A stretch of 64,000 nucleotides of DNA from Cryptomeria japonica (GCF_030272615.1 NC_081413.1:601650709-601714708); one strand, 5' to 3'; positions 13,039 to 26,380 are shown, counted from the first letter of the stretch. Notes: generated by a model not told the origin, from the sequence alone. A program made the numbers and translations.

Positions 13039-14929
13039 TCATGATACTTTCTCTATCACCAACAAGACTCTAACCAATCCATATTCAAGCTTTGGGAGCA
13101 TATCCAGGCTAGAGCTTAATTTGTCCATGTTTATTTCTCCTTCTTCGTAGATTGTTTTGAATACGTGGGGAACAATTTTAGTGAAATATATTCTACAAGC
13201 TATACAATCCTTCAATGTTTCATCCCCTACACAAATAAGAGGCATTTGGAAATTTACTAATCTTTCAAATGAACATAATTCCTTAAAAATAAACCTCAAT
13301 AAATGGTGTCATGCATGGGCATATCCTCCAATGAATCATTCATAAAAAAAATTCCAAAGATGCAACTTAAATTGCCAACATCAAATGTTCAATGACTCAA
13401 CAAGGGTTTCAAAAACTCAATTTTAGGAGCCCACTTTACTTTCAATGTTTTAATTCTCTCCCTGTAATAGCATGGTTAGTGAATGTGTCTCAATGCATTG
13501 TAGCTCTCTAATGCCTTTTCAACATGGCCAAGGATACTAGACAACCTATGGCCCAATAAATTATCAACTTGAACTAAATTATTTTCCCTTTTAATTTCAT
13601 CCTCCTTAGCCTTCTTCTCTGCTTCTCTACTTTCTTTGAACTCCTCTAAATTATTCAGTTTGAAATTTTTAATAGCTTTGATTCTTGATATGGTAAGCTC
13701 TTTATTGTAACTTGTGGTGCTTATGGTAGCAATCTTGTGATCATGTTGTAGTGATCTCTCAATTTTAAATTTTCTTCATTCAATTTGGCAATATTTGCCT
13801 ACATTTTCCTAACAACTACTATGAACATAGAGATGTTGACTATGAGTGTCATGGCTTGGGATGCACTGGTATCGCTTAACCTCCTAACGATTAAATTTCC
13901 AATCAATTCATTTGGATCCTTAATATCGTGTGGCCTATTGGTCCTAGGATATACAAATTATATTGCTAAGGTTTCATGCTTGGATTGAAACCTAAGCCAA
14001 ATTATAAATCATGAGCATACTCATCTGATTCCAACATAAGGTCATCACCCTCCTACCTCTTGATAATGTCAAATTTTATCTCAGAAGATAGGTCCCAACC
14101 TTCAAGCAATAAGCAACCACTCTCCCTAACTATTTGTATCCCTTACTCCAGAGTAATATCTACCATGTCAACAATTGTCTCTTCCCTAATTTTGGATGCA
14201 ATTCCATACTTATCCTTCATAGGGACATTTTGTTGTTTAAACCTCCTTTGAAACTCCTCACCTTAAATCTTAAGAATTAATTGTTCAAACTACTTAGTGG
14301 TGATGAACTCATAATTGGACATAAACTTTGTGCAAGCCGGAGCCCTAACATCATCAAGCACTTGGCCACCAGTTCAAAAATTTATTATCATTCTATCACT
14401 TGGGGGTAGCTCAATGATGACCCTCCATGGTGGGTTTGACACTTGCCTTATTTCCTAGATATTGGGCATTATGTCATCACCCTCCTCTAAATAATGAACA
14501 GAGAATTCTACCCTTGGTGACAACTATTAAAGAGGAACCACATGTTGAGGACTGTGTTTCATAATAGTTGGTTTAGATAAGGATCTAGCCCTATCAATAG
14601 GTTTATTAGGAACCCCTACTAGAATTTTAGTTGCATTGTCTAACATTAACCTTATTTCAAACTGATATGAAGTATATAAGCATGGCATCTTTATCTTTGT
14701 TAAAGTGATAGGAAAATATGAAATCAACGATGGTGAATGGAGAGAGACAATTTTGTTCCATAAGACTCTTACTATCATCATATGAATCGTACTTAAGTTG
14801 GTCAATAAGACAATTTTGGTCCATAAGACTCTTATTATCATCATCAATGTAATTATGGTTGTCCTTGATTACTAATTTTGGTCTTGTTGGAGTAGGATAT
14901 GGATTCAAGATGTTGGATTGGATGGGCAT
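13039..14929 (-). pseudogene. Decayed coding remnant of unknown family
   Basis: Read on the minus strand, a coherent protein-like text can be followed by switching frame at a few places and passing over stops, several of which look like former Trp codons. The N-terminal part (about 14929-14650) carries two copies of a DDxKSLMxQNCL motif. The middle (about 14500-14000) reads VEFSVHYLEEGDDIMPNI, then PPWRVIIELPPSDRM, later KFMSNYEFITTK and IREETIVDMVDITLE. The C-terminal third is charged and heptad-like (KLNEENLKLRDHYN), suggesting a coiled coil, and the last piece is open at 13299-13039. I do not recognise the family. It could be an extra ORF of a retroelement or a captured host gene. The continuous sense over 1.9 kb is the evidence that it was once coding. 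Confidence 0.45.
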
Positions 14930-16001
14930 GTATGAAAGAGGATCAAAAGATATTGAATTGGATGGATTATATATGTGTTTGGATGAATGTATTATAATAT
15001 TAGTTGGATTGGGACGAAAGTTTTCTTGTTTGAATGATAGTGAAAATTTAAAAGCACACCAAACAAAAAAGTGGATAGGAGGAAATTCGAAGATAGGAGC
15101 TTATAATAAGAAGACACACCCATAACTTTCACTAGCCTGTATTATTCAAGTAGGAGTCTTGTTTTCTTATGGACTCACAATGAGCACTTTTATCTCCACT
15201 CCAATGGAATTGAGACATCTATCACATTAATACCATTTACCACATGAATGGATTGCTAGAGAATACAAATTCATATACCAGGTGCCTTACACCCATTACT
15301 TTGAAGGACTAACCTTTCCCAAAGTAAAATATATCTCACCATATGGAGGTACATGTGAACACTTTCTCTCCCTAGTAGTGGTGCATCATAAGGAATAATG
15401 GTTTAAAGTTTTTAATCTAGGAAGAACAAGGTTTCTAAGGATTTCTCTAGATACATCAATGGTATGTGAGGCCAAAACTGTAAATGAAAGGGAATAATGC
15501 CAACTAATAATGAGAAAGGAGTAAGATACTCTCCACAAATTTCTTGAATGCTTAGTCTATATTGACAAGATTCCACTTCCAAGAGGGGTGTGTTTCAATT
15601 AACTCCCCACTCTTTGTACTCCACCAAAACATGAGAGTTGAGATCCTCTAGGGTGATCAAATCCCTAGGCAAGCCCCCTCAAAGGAATGATCCAAGTGTT
15701 TTTGGTCACCTAAGATCACACAAAGCATAACGGGTTGAGTTCCTTGGGATACCAATAAAAATAAAATAAACAAAAAATATTTTTTTCTCTTCGAGATAAT
15801 ACAAAGGTGCAATAGGAGATCATATACACAAATCACCCAAAACATTACAAATAATATTCATTAAACCTTAGAAAATGAATGCGTATCGTGAAAATGAAAG
15901 TGGCTAAAAGGTGTTTTTGATTCACAAGATCACTCTAAAGATAAGAGAATAACATACGCACACCTCAAATCACAATCAATCTGTTGATTACACCACAATA
16001 T
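14930..16001. other. Non-coding stretch left of the copia LTR
   Basis: No gene or repeat structure recognised. It ends at the TG that begins the left LTR of the copia element; the five bases before it are AATAT. Confidence 0.5.
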
Positions 16002-17458
16002 TGATATGGGGGGTGAATCCATCTAGACCTGAAAACACTTTATTTCTGATTAATTAAACTTCAAACCACAATCAACTTATTACTGCAATTATGAAACATG
16101 AAAGCACAAAGCACAAAACATACTTGAACACCATATTTACATGAAAAACCCAAAATAGGGAAAAACTACAATGAGAATCACACTCATAATATGAATAATT
16201 GATAAGAATCTTTACGCTCAAGGCCAAGGAGCTCATTTCCCTTGAAAGGACTTACTAGACTTAGGTGCACAACCTTAGGACAAGATGCAAATGTGCACAA
16301 ACTACCAAAAGAAACACAACTTCTTCCAGTAGGTGTAGAGGACCAAATGAACTAAAATGAATAAGATCTCCTAATCATTAAATTATCCTCGAATTGTTGT
16401 GTCAAGCAACCAATGTCATGGCAAACACATATGACTTTGAACTCTATCTCAATGCTCTTCACAACTATATTTCATACTTCTATTATACCAAATCTACTTG
16501 CGTATAATTCTAATCCACTTCACATCAATTCACATACATCCACACTCCTATATAGAAAAGATAATTCATTGGAACCCTAAACTAGGTCAACCACATATAT
16601 AATATAAAAAATTACATAAATTCGGCCACAAAGACCTATGACATTGACTCTAGTCCACTCTATGAGATAGAGAGGACCCAAACACATCATAATACATCCT
16701 TCCCAATTTATTCCAATGAACCACACAATCTAACACATCCTCCAAGGTCGATATTAAATGAAACATGTAGATAAGCAATGTAGCATGCCAACTAATTGAC
16801 CCAAAAACTATTCTCTAATGCACAAAAATTAATGTGAATCACCACACGCTATGATGAGACCCATATTAACATCCACACATGACCACCAAAGAATATATAT
16901 AGACCAAAAGAGCATGATCCAGATAGGGCACGCCACCACAGTCAACCAAAAACCAACCTAGTTGATAACATAGAACTCATAACAACATAAATTTACTTGC
17001 CAATCAAAACAACACTAGAAAACTAAGTTGGAACACTACAAAAACAAAATAAACATATCCTCCAGGCCACAACACTTGAATCTAAAAATCAGAGAACCAC
17101 CAAGCATTCTCCAGATTAGTTCTAACAAACCACCACTATCAGAAACAACAACAACTAACTCCACCATCTGAGCAACAAAGGACCTATAATCTTGATAATA
17201 CAATATACACAAATCATTAAAATCATATCTAGAACTAAACTCCATAATCTTCACATACCAGAGGAATGCAAAGTAGTATTCCACCGGGACATTAAAAACT
17301 TTTTCCTACATATTGAAATTTTCATTACACCAACCTTCCAAAAATTCATCAATATCACTACTAGACCATACAACAACATTAGAACATACATTTCGAGTCT
17401 CCCTGCAACACAAAGTGGCATAAACAACAACATAACACAACAACTCAAGTTTCTAACA
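16002..17458 (-). repeat. C0 3' LTR
   Basis: On the minus strand it starts TGTTAGAAACTTG after a purine tract and ends near 16002 (plus strand TGATATGGGGGGTG). The bases 16002-16088 align with 57206-57290 at the other end of C0, including a shared TGATTAATTAAACTTCAAAC. Length is about 1457 bases. Confidence 0.7.
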
Positions 17459-17471
17459 TTCTCCCCCTTTG
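17459..17471 (-). other. C0 polypurine tract
   Basis: The minus strand reads CAAAGGGGGAGAA immediately before the LTR start TGTTAG. This is the plus-strand primer arrangement of Tork-like plant copia elements. Confidence 0.7.
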
Positions 17472-17759
17472 TCATCGATTGCAACACACCACCAACAATA
17501 AAGAAAATTAAACTCACAATTGATCTCTCACCCAACATGTACCTTTGTCTCCCTTTAACATCAATGACAAATGGGACTATGTTAAACTCTCTCTCCCCCT
17601 TACTGATAAAAAACTGATAACTACACCATTCATTGCTCCCCCTAAGAGAAACCATCGCATCAATCCAAGAACAAAAGATGAACTTTAGAACTCCCCCTAC
17701 ACAAGTGCACCACTTACGTGCATCTAGTTTAAAGGAGGGCCAATAACCCCCAACTTTTG

Positions 17760-18242
17760 TTAGAGATACTCAAAGGTATCCTTCACCAAAGCCTTAGTGA
17801 AGATATCTGCAATATGTTCTTTGGTAGAAACATACTCTAATCTAATTTCCTTCTCTGCAACCTTCTCTCTTACTAAATGATACTGGATTGAAATATGTTT
17901 AGTCCTTGAATGCATTACTATTGAAATGTTAATAATATTCTAATTATCGCACATAATATAAATTGCTTCATCATGTTATACCTTGGTATCACTAAGAGTT
18001 TGCTTCATCCACATAACTTGAGTGTAACAAGATGTTTTTGCAATGAATTTTTCTTATGTGCAATAGATAATGACATTGAATCTCATTTTTTGCTCAACCA
18101 AGAGACCAATCTGTCTCCCAAGAAATTTGTACCATCACTTGTACTTCTTATGTCATTTGCACATCCAACCTAATCAACATTAGTATATGTTTTCAAATTG
18201 AAACCATCATCTTTTTTATACTGTAATCCATAATTTGGAGCC
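17760..18242 (-). pseudogene. C0 RNase H C-terminal region (broken)
   Basis: On the minus strand, stops and frameshifts interrupt a text that follows the copia RNase H plan: YTNVD then GCANDIRSTS, FLGDRLVSWLSKK, a former HSRTKHISIQYH-type block, and EYVSTKEHIADIFTKAL near the end. This is the standard end of a copia polyprotein. The fragment is cut on its upstream side at 18242 by insertion of R0; the preceding coding sequence resumes at 53618. Confidence 0.8.
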
Positions 18243-18247
18243 CCTTT

Positions 18248-19063
18248 TGTTACCTGTAAAATTTTAAACTTTTGATAAGTTGTTTCTCTCTGCTATTTTC
18301 CTATTCGCTCTTGTCGTGGCCTTTCATAATTTCCTAACTTCTGTCACGAGGTTCCCAACTTCTAGAACTGCTCGATCATCTAACCGACTTGGGGAAGTCT
18401 GCATAAAGTCAGCACCTCTAGGGAATCGGACTTGTGGTCGCTTTCGAAAGGAGTTTGATGATTTTGGACTTGCCCGATCTCCTGACTTTCTGATATCCCT
18501 CGTGTTGTGATGAATATTGAGCTTCCTCAATATTTTAAGGGGTATATTCCATTCCAAGTAAGGATATTATGGTACGTAGTTTCAATTTATTCCAGTACCT
18601 TGGGGTGGAAACACGAGTGATGGTAAAGATAGGTCATGTCTAGGCGTTGGCGAAATTAAAATAAACCTATTAGGTCGATAATAATAACTGCTTCCTATCA
18701 CTACTCTTGTTGCCTCATCAATTGCCACATCACTCATTACTTCCAAGGAGCAAATCAATGGGACATTTACGAAGTACCATCATTAAAGGCCATTAAACAA
18801 CTAAGGACACGAAAAAGATGGCGGCATGTGTTACTACATTTGATGTTGTTATTTTTGCAAAAAACATTAAAGATAGCTAAAGGAGGAAAATGTCATGATT
18901 TGCACGTATCAGAATGGTTTTTCTTCATGACGGTGATTTGTCATTTCATAACCTAGATTTGAATTGACCAGAGAAAGAGCAGGAGGATATAGTCCAATAG
19001 TTATGGTCTTTTGCATGGAAAGCATGAACTGATTTCAGTTAATATAGGGGGGTCATCACCATA
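18248..19063 (+). repeat. R0 left LTR, first part
   Basis: Matches 51794-52599 in order, including CACCTCTAGGGAATCGGACT and GGTCATCACCATA. The match breaks at 19063, where G1 enters, and resumes at 49099. The uninterrupted right LTR shows the empty site, CACCATATTAGACAAG. Confidence 0.85.
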
Positions 19064-19840
19064 TGATGCAGGAGCATCCCCAGTTCTTGGCAATCTTGCA
19101 TCAACCAAAAACATTTATTTTCAGTTTGTTTTCTGTTTTGCAATTTTAGCATTTCTTTGTGCATTTTCTTGCATGTGCTCACCAGATCTTGCGGAGCTAG
19201 ATTTTGCTTGTGAACATGATTATCTTCCTTATTCGTGAACCACTGGACATTTGGATCATTTTCTGGCAAGTTATTACTTCTGGATTTCGAGACAGTTTTT
19301 CTGGCGTAGAACGTCGGGACCTATTCGCTATTGGTGAATCTTGCAAATCCTTTTTGTAGCTTGCAGAGCTTCATTTCATTGATTCCAATGTTCCTTGGTG
19401 TGTGTACGACCTTCCCTCTAATCTGCACTTCATCCTTTAGATTTTCCAGAGGATTCTCTTTGGCAGAGGCTGACTTGGTGGTTTTACATGTTTGATCTTG
19501 TTCTTCGACATTTGATCCATCTTGGGCCAACATGGATCTCTCTTTGAGAATATAAATCAATGTAATTAAGCATCATAATTGATTTCAAAGGATATAGAAG
19601 ATATAGCTTAACATTTAGAGGTCTAGAGTTGATAGATTCTGTAATTGAGCATGTATGTAGCAGGCCAGTGAGCTAATTCTTGTAGTCTGGATGTTACCGA
19701 TCTTTTGTAATCAATTTTCATGATCTAATTCATTCAATTATGCATTACTTCCACCATCTTGACTTGCTTTCATTGTGTTTACTCTTGTTACACGGTCTGG
19801 ATATATCTCATTGAGGTCCCTCCTAACTGTGACTGTACCA
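19064..19840 (+). repeat. G1 5' LTR
   Basis: Starts TGATGCAGGAGCATCC and ends GACTGTACCA; same length (777) as the 3' LTR at 48317-49093, with numerous substitutions between them. An antisense open frame (19560-19321) exists in both LTR copies, but LTR homology explains that. Confidence 0.85.
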
Positions 19841-19842
19841 AG

Positions 19843-19857
19843 TGGTATCAGAGTGAG
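19843..19857 (+). other. G1 primer binding site
   Basis: TGGTATCAGAGTGAG lies two bases after the LTR end and matches the 3' end complement of plant initiator methionine tRNA, the usual primer for many plant Ty3/gypsy and copia elements. Confidence 0.85.
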
Positions 19858-20169
19858 ATTTCATTCTGGAGTACTGAAGATTTTATTGGGGGGTGGTGGA
19901 TTGTGGATTTGACCTGTAGCTGCAGAGGACGAGCGTGAAGATGACGTGAAGAGAAAATTGGAATGGTGGAGCAGATGGGAATGTAAACCCTATTGTGATG
20001 GAAATGTTGAGAGGAATTACAGCCTAGTTGGAAGCTGTTAAAACAACCCAGAGAAGAGGTCGACATATCGAAGATGTGAGCGAAGATGAAGAATAAGAAG
20101 CATCGATAGAACAAGTAGTAAACTCGCCAACGATTGATCCCGATGAAGAGAGGTTCCTAGGGTTTTGAG

Positions 20170-20985
20170 TAGGGGAAACACTAAACCACATTTTACCCCA
20201 TCGGAGTATGATGAAAAGTTGGATTCAGATGAATTAAAGGATTGGATCTCTGAGATGGAGAAGTACTTTTATTTTGAGAACACTACAGAAGAAGGGAAGG
20301 TGAAATATGTGTGTACCTGATTGAAAGGTCATGCATCTCTTTGGTGGGAACATTTGCAAGTTGATAGACAAAGAAGAGGCAAAGAGAAGATCAAATCATG
20401 GGAGCGAATGGTTGCCAAGTTGAAATTGAAGTTTATGCCAGCTAACTACCAAGTAAATCTATTCCAAAAGTTATAGAACTTGAAGCAGAAAGAATCAACT
20501 ATGGAGTATACCAAAGCATTCTACAAGTTGAACATTAGATCCAAATATGTCGATGATGAGGTTGAACAAGTTGCAAGATATTGGAATGGATTGTGAATGT
20601 CTATACATGATGAACTAAGTTTGATCAAGTTGCAGAGTGTTGAAGAAGCTTACCAATATGCCTTGAAGGCAGAATAGAAGTTGAACAAAAGTCATGAGCA
20701 GAGACAGAGAGGTAGGGGTGGAAGGTTTTCTGGAGGTAGATTTCAAGGAGGCAGAGGATACTTTAGAGGAAGAGGAACCTATACAGATTAAAATAAAGAT
20801 AAGGAAATAAACAAAGATGGTAGTTCATACTGGAAGGCTAATAGATATTTCTACCGAAGAAGAGAACCTGATGGATATCGGAATGATGGCTTTCGAAAAG
20901 ATGACAGAAGACAAGACAAGAGAGTGTTTAGAGGAACTTGCTTTAAGTGTGGAGGAGAATGACATCGTTCTTTTGAATGTAAGAA
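20170..20985 (+). pseudogene. G1 Gag (broken)
   Basis: A Ty3/gypsy Gag can be read through several stops: LKGHASLWWEHLQ, then W-RMVAKLKLKFMPANYQ, KQKESTMEYTKAFYKLN, followed by an Arg/Gly-rich tail (RGRGGRFSGGRFQGGRG). A CCHC zinc knuckle follows at 20939-20980 (CFKC...H...C), with the expected Trp codon before His now TGA. It would form the nucleocapsid. Not functional. Confidence 0.8.
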
Positions 20986-21010
20986 GACAAATAACATTGG
21001 GAGAACAACA

Positions 21011-21496
21011 TTGGTAGAAGAAATCCCCACTAGATCAACTAACAAACTGGAAGATGGAGAACTATTAATGATGAGGAGAGCCTTGTGTCATATCGAAGAG
21101 GATGAAGAGCCCTCGCAGAGGAGAAATTTGTTCAAGATCAGGTGTAAGGTATCTAGTAAGTTTTGTAAATTAGTTATTGATAGTGGTAGTTCGGATAATC
21201 TTGTTTCGGAAGAGATGGTGAATAAATTGAAGTTGTAAAGATTGAAACACCCTAAGCCTTACCAAATAGCATGAATTCTGGATGATCATAAGTTATTAGT
21301 GAGTGAGCAATGCTTGGTGAAATTGAAAATTGGAAATTATCATGATGAAGTTTTGTGTAATATTATGCCTATGGATATTTGTCACATTATGTTGGGTAGA
21401 CCTTGGCAGTTTGTTAGACAAACAATACATGATGGGAGAAAGAACATATACACTATTGTGGTGAATGGGATGAAACAAACCTTGTTACCCTTGTAG
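21011..21496 (+). pseudogene. G1 retropepsin-like protease (broken)
   Basis: The aspartic protease active site is visible as LVIDSGSSDNLVS near 21165-21205, and the later flap/loop segment reads IMLGRPWQF near 21385. Open frames 21011-21238 and 21299-21496 are separated by stops. It would process the polyprotein. Confidence 0.8.
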
Positions 21497-21520
21497 GATC
21501 CCCTAAAGAGTGAAGTTTGT

Positions 21521-22699
21521 ATGAATTCTAGAATTTGTTTGGTTGATGGAAGGAAATTCCTGGATGAAATGAGACATGAGAACATGTGTTTTGCGTTAGT
21601 TCCTAAGAAGATTGAGAACTCAGAGCACGAAGAAGAACAACCGGAGGAGATAATGGAGTTGATGATAGAGCATAAAGAAATCATTCTAGATAATGTGCCT
21701 AATGGATTACCACCTGTGAGGAGTATCAGTCATTGCATGGACCTTATTCTCGGAGCTAGTTTGTCTAACAAAGCTACACATTGGATGACACCGATAGAGA
21801 TTGAGGAGCTGGATAGACAAGTGTGAGAATTGTTGAAGAAAGGTTTGATCAGATAAAGTTTGAGTCCCTATGCAGTACTAGCAATGTTAGCACCTAAGAA
21901 TAATGGAGAATGGAGGATGTGTACCGATTTCATAGCAATAAACAAGATCACAGTGAAGTATTGATTTCCTTTACCTAGGATGGATGAAATAATAGATTGT
22001 TAGAGTGGAGCTAAATACTACACAAAGATAGACTTGAAGAGTGGATATCATCAAATCAGAATCAAAGAAGGAGATGAGTGGAAGACAACATTCAAGACAA
22101 ATGAAGGATTGTATGAATGGTTGGTGATGCCTTTTGGTTTGACTAATGCACCAAGAACTTTCATGAGATTGATGAATGAGGTATTGAAGAAATTCTTGGG
22201 TAAGTTTCTTATTATATATTTGGATGACATTCTAATTTTCAGTAAGACAAAAGAGGAGCATTTGTTGCATTTAAGACAAGTTTTGCAGAGGTTGAGAGAA
22301 GAGAAGTTGTTGATAAATCTAAAGAAGTGTAGTTTCATAAAGAAAGAGTTAGTATATTTAGGATTTGTGATATCTGCGGATGGATTGAAGATGGACCCTG
22401 AGAAGGTAAAAGCAATTGTTGAATGGCCTACACCAGAAAGCATTAGAAAGGTAAGATCATTTCATGGATTGGCTAGTTTCTACTAGAAGTTTATCAGAAA
22501 TTTGACTTCAGTATGTAACCCTATGACTAAGACAATGAGAGTAGATAGGAAATAATTCAAATGGACAACTAGAGCAAATAAGAGTTTTGAATTGTTGAAG
22601 AAAAAAGTGACTGAGTAGCCCGTGTTAGCTTTACCGGATTTCAACAAAGTATTTCAAGTTGACTGTAATGAAGTGGGAATGTAATTGGAGCAGGGTTTA
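21521..22699 (+). pseudogene. G1 reverse transcriptase and start of RNase H (broken)
   Basis: A linker (21521-21826) leads into RT fingers (WRMCTDF near 21911). The RT palm is open at 22034-22486, with [10 protein letters not shown] and the catalytic YLDD at about 22217, and ends in the connection segment. RNase H begins near 22560 and reaches VFQVDC before it is cut at 22699 by the LTR of G2. It continues at 46499. Stops precede and follow the palm ORF. Confidence 0.85.
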
Positions 22700-23803
22700 T
22701 AATATGAAAAATATTATCCCTTATAATTAATATGACAAATGACACTTTTCCTCCATATCATTGGAGGTCAAGATCCACCATCATGTCCTGTTGTCCATCG
22801 GACCATCCAAGTCATCTCTGGTCAAAGCATTACCAACTCCACCAACCTGTCACCTTCATGGACGCATGTGCGATGCGAAGACGTCCACGCGACACTATCA
22901 CCCCACATATCTGACAATCTGTAGGTGGTTGTTTGAGTGTTATGCCTGCACCTAGAAGGAATCATAACACCTCTGCATGCACCCATCGACGTCTGAATTC
23001 CTTCCTAGGCCTTTATCTTTCACTCTGGAGGCATTTTGAGGAGATTCTTTGGCAAGTTTGGGAATCTTCTTGCAAGTTAATCTCTCGGAGACCACTTTGG
23101 AGAACATTCCATCAACACCACCATTTTTGCAACACCTCAAGTGCACTACACTAACATTTCCAACAATTTTCCGTGTAAGGGAAGTTTCCTTAATCTCTTT
23201 CTTTCATTTTTTGATACTTTTTATCAGTCTTTTGTTGCATCCTTTCAATTATCTTTATCATATTATTATTTCCATGACTTCTTGGGTTGTCCATGGAGGT
23301 GGAAAAACCAAAGTGAGGGTCTGACTTAGGCAGGCTCCAAAACAAAACCCCAACATTTTCCCTTATTGCTTGTGTGTAGGTTCGCGGAGGTGAGATAACC
23401 ATCATTTAGCAAGAGGATTCAATCGTGGATCAATTGTGAGTGTTTTTATCTTTCTCTCTTCTTTTTGTTTTATTTCAGTCATTTCTCATCTCATAACTTT
23501 TAGTTTAGTCCATTCATTTTTTGTACTTCATTATATTATCCACGTATTCTGAACTTTACGTACGTGCTTTGTACTTTGTTTGTATAGGACAACAACGCGT
23601 CATGTTGGTGTCCCATCTTCGCACGCTTGTCCTCGGGACAGAGGCCTAATAGAGCCGTCTGTGAGTCCCGAATCATGGGCAATTTCCCTGGTTTATTATT
23701 TTATCTCCTAGCTCATCTCAACGCCAGTTCGTAGAGGTAATCAAAAGGACACTTTGTCCTCACAGATGCATCATCATTGATTTGGAAAATTCCCTCCATT
23801 ACA
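22700..23803 (+). repeat. G2 5' LTR
   Basis: Aligns along its length with 45404-46498, for example GTCAAGATCC-CCATCATGTC and the GGCCTTTATCTTTCACTCTG block. The first bases are diverged (TAATATG here, TGATGTAC in the 3' copy), so the left boundary is accurate to a few bases only. Confidence 0.75.
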
Positions 23804-23806
23804 TTT

Positions 23807-23824
23807 TGGTGAACCCGACGTGAA
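23807..23824 (+). other. G2 primer binding site
   Basis: TGGTGAACCCGACGTGAA begins three bases after the LTR end. Its position and TGG start identify it as the primer site; I do not assign the tRNA. Confidence 0.6.
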
Positions 23825-24559
23825 ACATGATTATCTTTGCATTACTTTCTTTTTACTTCATTTAGGTGCATTTAGTCTTTTATATGTTCAAAAGTTTAAA
23901 AATCTAAAAACAAACTTTAAAAAAAAAAGAGAAGAGGAAAACCATAAACAAAAACTTTCATTTGCATTTAGTTTAAATTTTTCTATTTTTCGTTCATCAT
24001 TTAAAACCAACTTTATCATTCGGTGTCCCTGTAGTGTGGTCCTGAACGTCTATGAGCTTTACAACTCTGACTGCAACAGGAGTCGTAGTCAGGAGGTTGT
24101 CCAGGTGGAGTTTTCCCCCTGATCACTACAATCCTCCTCTACCCAACACCGTGCAGGGTGAGTAGTCATCTGATCCCAATGAGTTCTTGACCTCTCACAG
24201 TTTGAAATCTATTCTAACTAGGGGGCCTTCTCCTTCTAATTCACAACCTAATTCTCCTAGGAGTTCTACCCTATCTTCCCCTCCTGTGGTCGATCACGAT
24301 TCTGCGGTCACTGAGACTTTTGAAAAGATCAATATGTTGGAGTAGAATCTGAGAGACTAAGGGTTTCTTGAACAAAGGGAATGTCGTGAGTACCTTGAGA
24401 GATATGTTAATCTTCGACAAGAAAGGCCTAGAGATGTTGAGGGCTTTGTCAATGATTATTATAAGTCATGTACCCTTGGCAGATGTACCCCATGTGGACA
24501 ATCAATATGATTCCTTTGGTTCCTAGGTTAGTGTTAGCATTCTAGGGCTGAGTGCGCAC

Positions 24560-25708
24560 ATGGTGGACTCCACCATACATAGTGTATCTGCTTCACTCAC
24601 TCCCTTGGGCTACACAGGTATGGCTAGTAGTTCGACCTTCATCATTTCTCAAGCTTCAGTAATCAACACTAGCACTAAATCTATTGGTGGCACTAGTCCT
24701 TCTGGAGGTTCTAGTGGAGGTGGTGGGGGATTTGGCCCACCTCCACCTCCTCCACCTTCTAATCCTGTTTTGAACACTATTTTGCAAAACATAGAGTAGT
24801 TACAGTTGCAGATGACAAACTTAGCATATGCTTTCAATCAATCATCTATGTCTGCGTATTACAAGAAGAGTCCCCTTGATGTCACCATCCTATATATTAT
24901 CCTTCCAACTGTTGTTGAGTCCCTGAAGTTTGATAGGTTCAATAGTGATGGGGACCCGAACATGCACATAGATTCCTTTATGACTATGTGTACTGACTAC
25001 CATAGTCTAGATTTCATGTTGTTGAAATTGTTCTCACATTCCCTCAAGGGGATAGCATTAGAATGGTATAGCTCCTTACCTAACTACTCTATTTGTACCT
25101 TTAATCATCTTATGGACCTTTTGCTTAAACAATTTCAGGTGAACATTGGTAGCAGGGTCACTATCACTGACCTTGTTCATTGTAAATAGAAGCCCAATGA
25201 AAAGCTCATTGATTTCATTTCGAGATATCAAGCTATCTCTACCAAGATCCCCTTTGCCCTACTAGATAGTGATCTGCAGAGGATGTTTATCGATAATCTA
25301 CAGTCGGCGTTGAGGGAGAAACTATCTCTTAATCGATATCAGAATTTTGCTAACATGTGCTCTACTCTCACCGATTACCAGCACATTGTGTCACAGTTCA
25401 TAGATACTTCTTTGAACACTTGTGGTAGGTCTTTTGTAGGAACATCCATAGATGGGTCCCAAAAGAATAAGGTTGTTGCTAATATTGAGGCTATTCTTGT
25501 GATGGCTCCTGCACAAACCCCACAACAAAATAGAGTCTTCACTAAGTTGAATGACTCCTACTTGAGCATAATGCAACGGTTGTTGAAAGACAACCTTATT
25601 ACCCTTCTGAAAATCAAACCATTGTCTTATAGTTGGCCTTATCTGCATTGGTATGATGGTTCAAAGTTTTATCATTATCATCATGTGCCTGGTCATGACA
25701 CTGAGTGA
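24560..25708 (+). pseudogene. G2 Gag (broken)
   Basis: The N-terminal piece ends in a Gly-rich then Pro-rich run (about 24715-24760) and NPVLNTILQNIE. The Gag core follows with KFDRFNSDGDPNMHIDSF, LFSHSLKGIALEWYSSLP and FNHLMDLLLKQFQ, then QRMFIDNLQSALREKL. This is the retrotransposon Gag pattern of Tat/Athila-like plant elements. The frame is broken by a stop near 25187 and by others. It would form virus-like particles. Confidence 0.75.
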
Positions 25709-25762
25709 TGTTATCCTCTTTGACATGTTGTCCAAGACCACATCAACAGTGGTGCAATCAAG

Positions 25763-26380
25763 GTGGATGCACAGAAGCACAAATCAAACAAGTCTATTGA
25801 TAAAACCAAAAATGACTTGCAGATTTATACAAACCCTTTCCCTCTGCATTCGACAAACTTTATCTCTGCATCAGATCCTTCTTTGGATGATGGTCCATAT
25901 GTGAACATGGTCACCATAACCCCAATCAGCTCACCTCTGACCCAGAAGGGGGAGGTATTTGACATGTCCTTGTCATTTACCCTTCTAGATGATCTATATT
26001 GTGGAGAGCCCACTCCTCTTTATGTCCATGCGAAGATGAACGGTCAAAGTGTCACAGGTGTGATGGTTGACCCATCTAGCAGAGTCGATGTCAACACAAA
26101 GGAGACTGTCTTTGCGAACAACTAGCATAGACCAATGTATGATGAATATCGCTCAACTTCGAGAATGCATGATGGGTTCTCTATCAGCCCCTTGGGTAGT
26201 ATCACAATGACTTTCCTCGTAGGGCCTAAGGCGGTGTCCTCTGTATTCGTCATCATTCCCAAATCGGACCTCTTCTCAGTTAAGCTAGGCATTCCTTGGT
26301 TTATTTCTATGGAAGCAATCCCCTCGGTTGTGCACAAGTGTTTCAAGTTTCCCCATGAGGGCATTGTGCATGTCATCTAG
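25763..26380 (+). pseudogene. G2 protease-like domain (broken)
   Basis: PLYVHAKMNGQSVTGVMVDP near 26020-26080 corresponds to the retropepsin active-site strand; the Asp is present, but the following Gly expected in the D-(S/T/G)-G motif is Pro-Ser here. The second half (26135-26380) contains GSITMTFLVGPK, KLGIPWFISMEAIPSVVH and KCFKFPHEG, as in Tat-type proteases. One stop at 26124 separates the halves. Probably inactive. Confidence 0.7.

Noticed and set aside
19321-19560. Antisense ORF in the G1 LTR, also open at 48575-48889
   Set aside because: Its presence in both places follows from LTR homology; no features suggest a gene.
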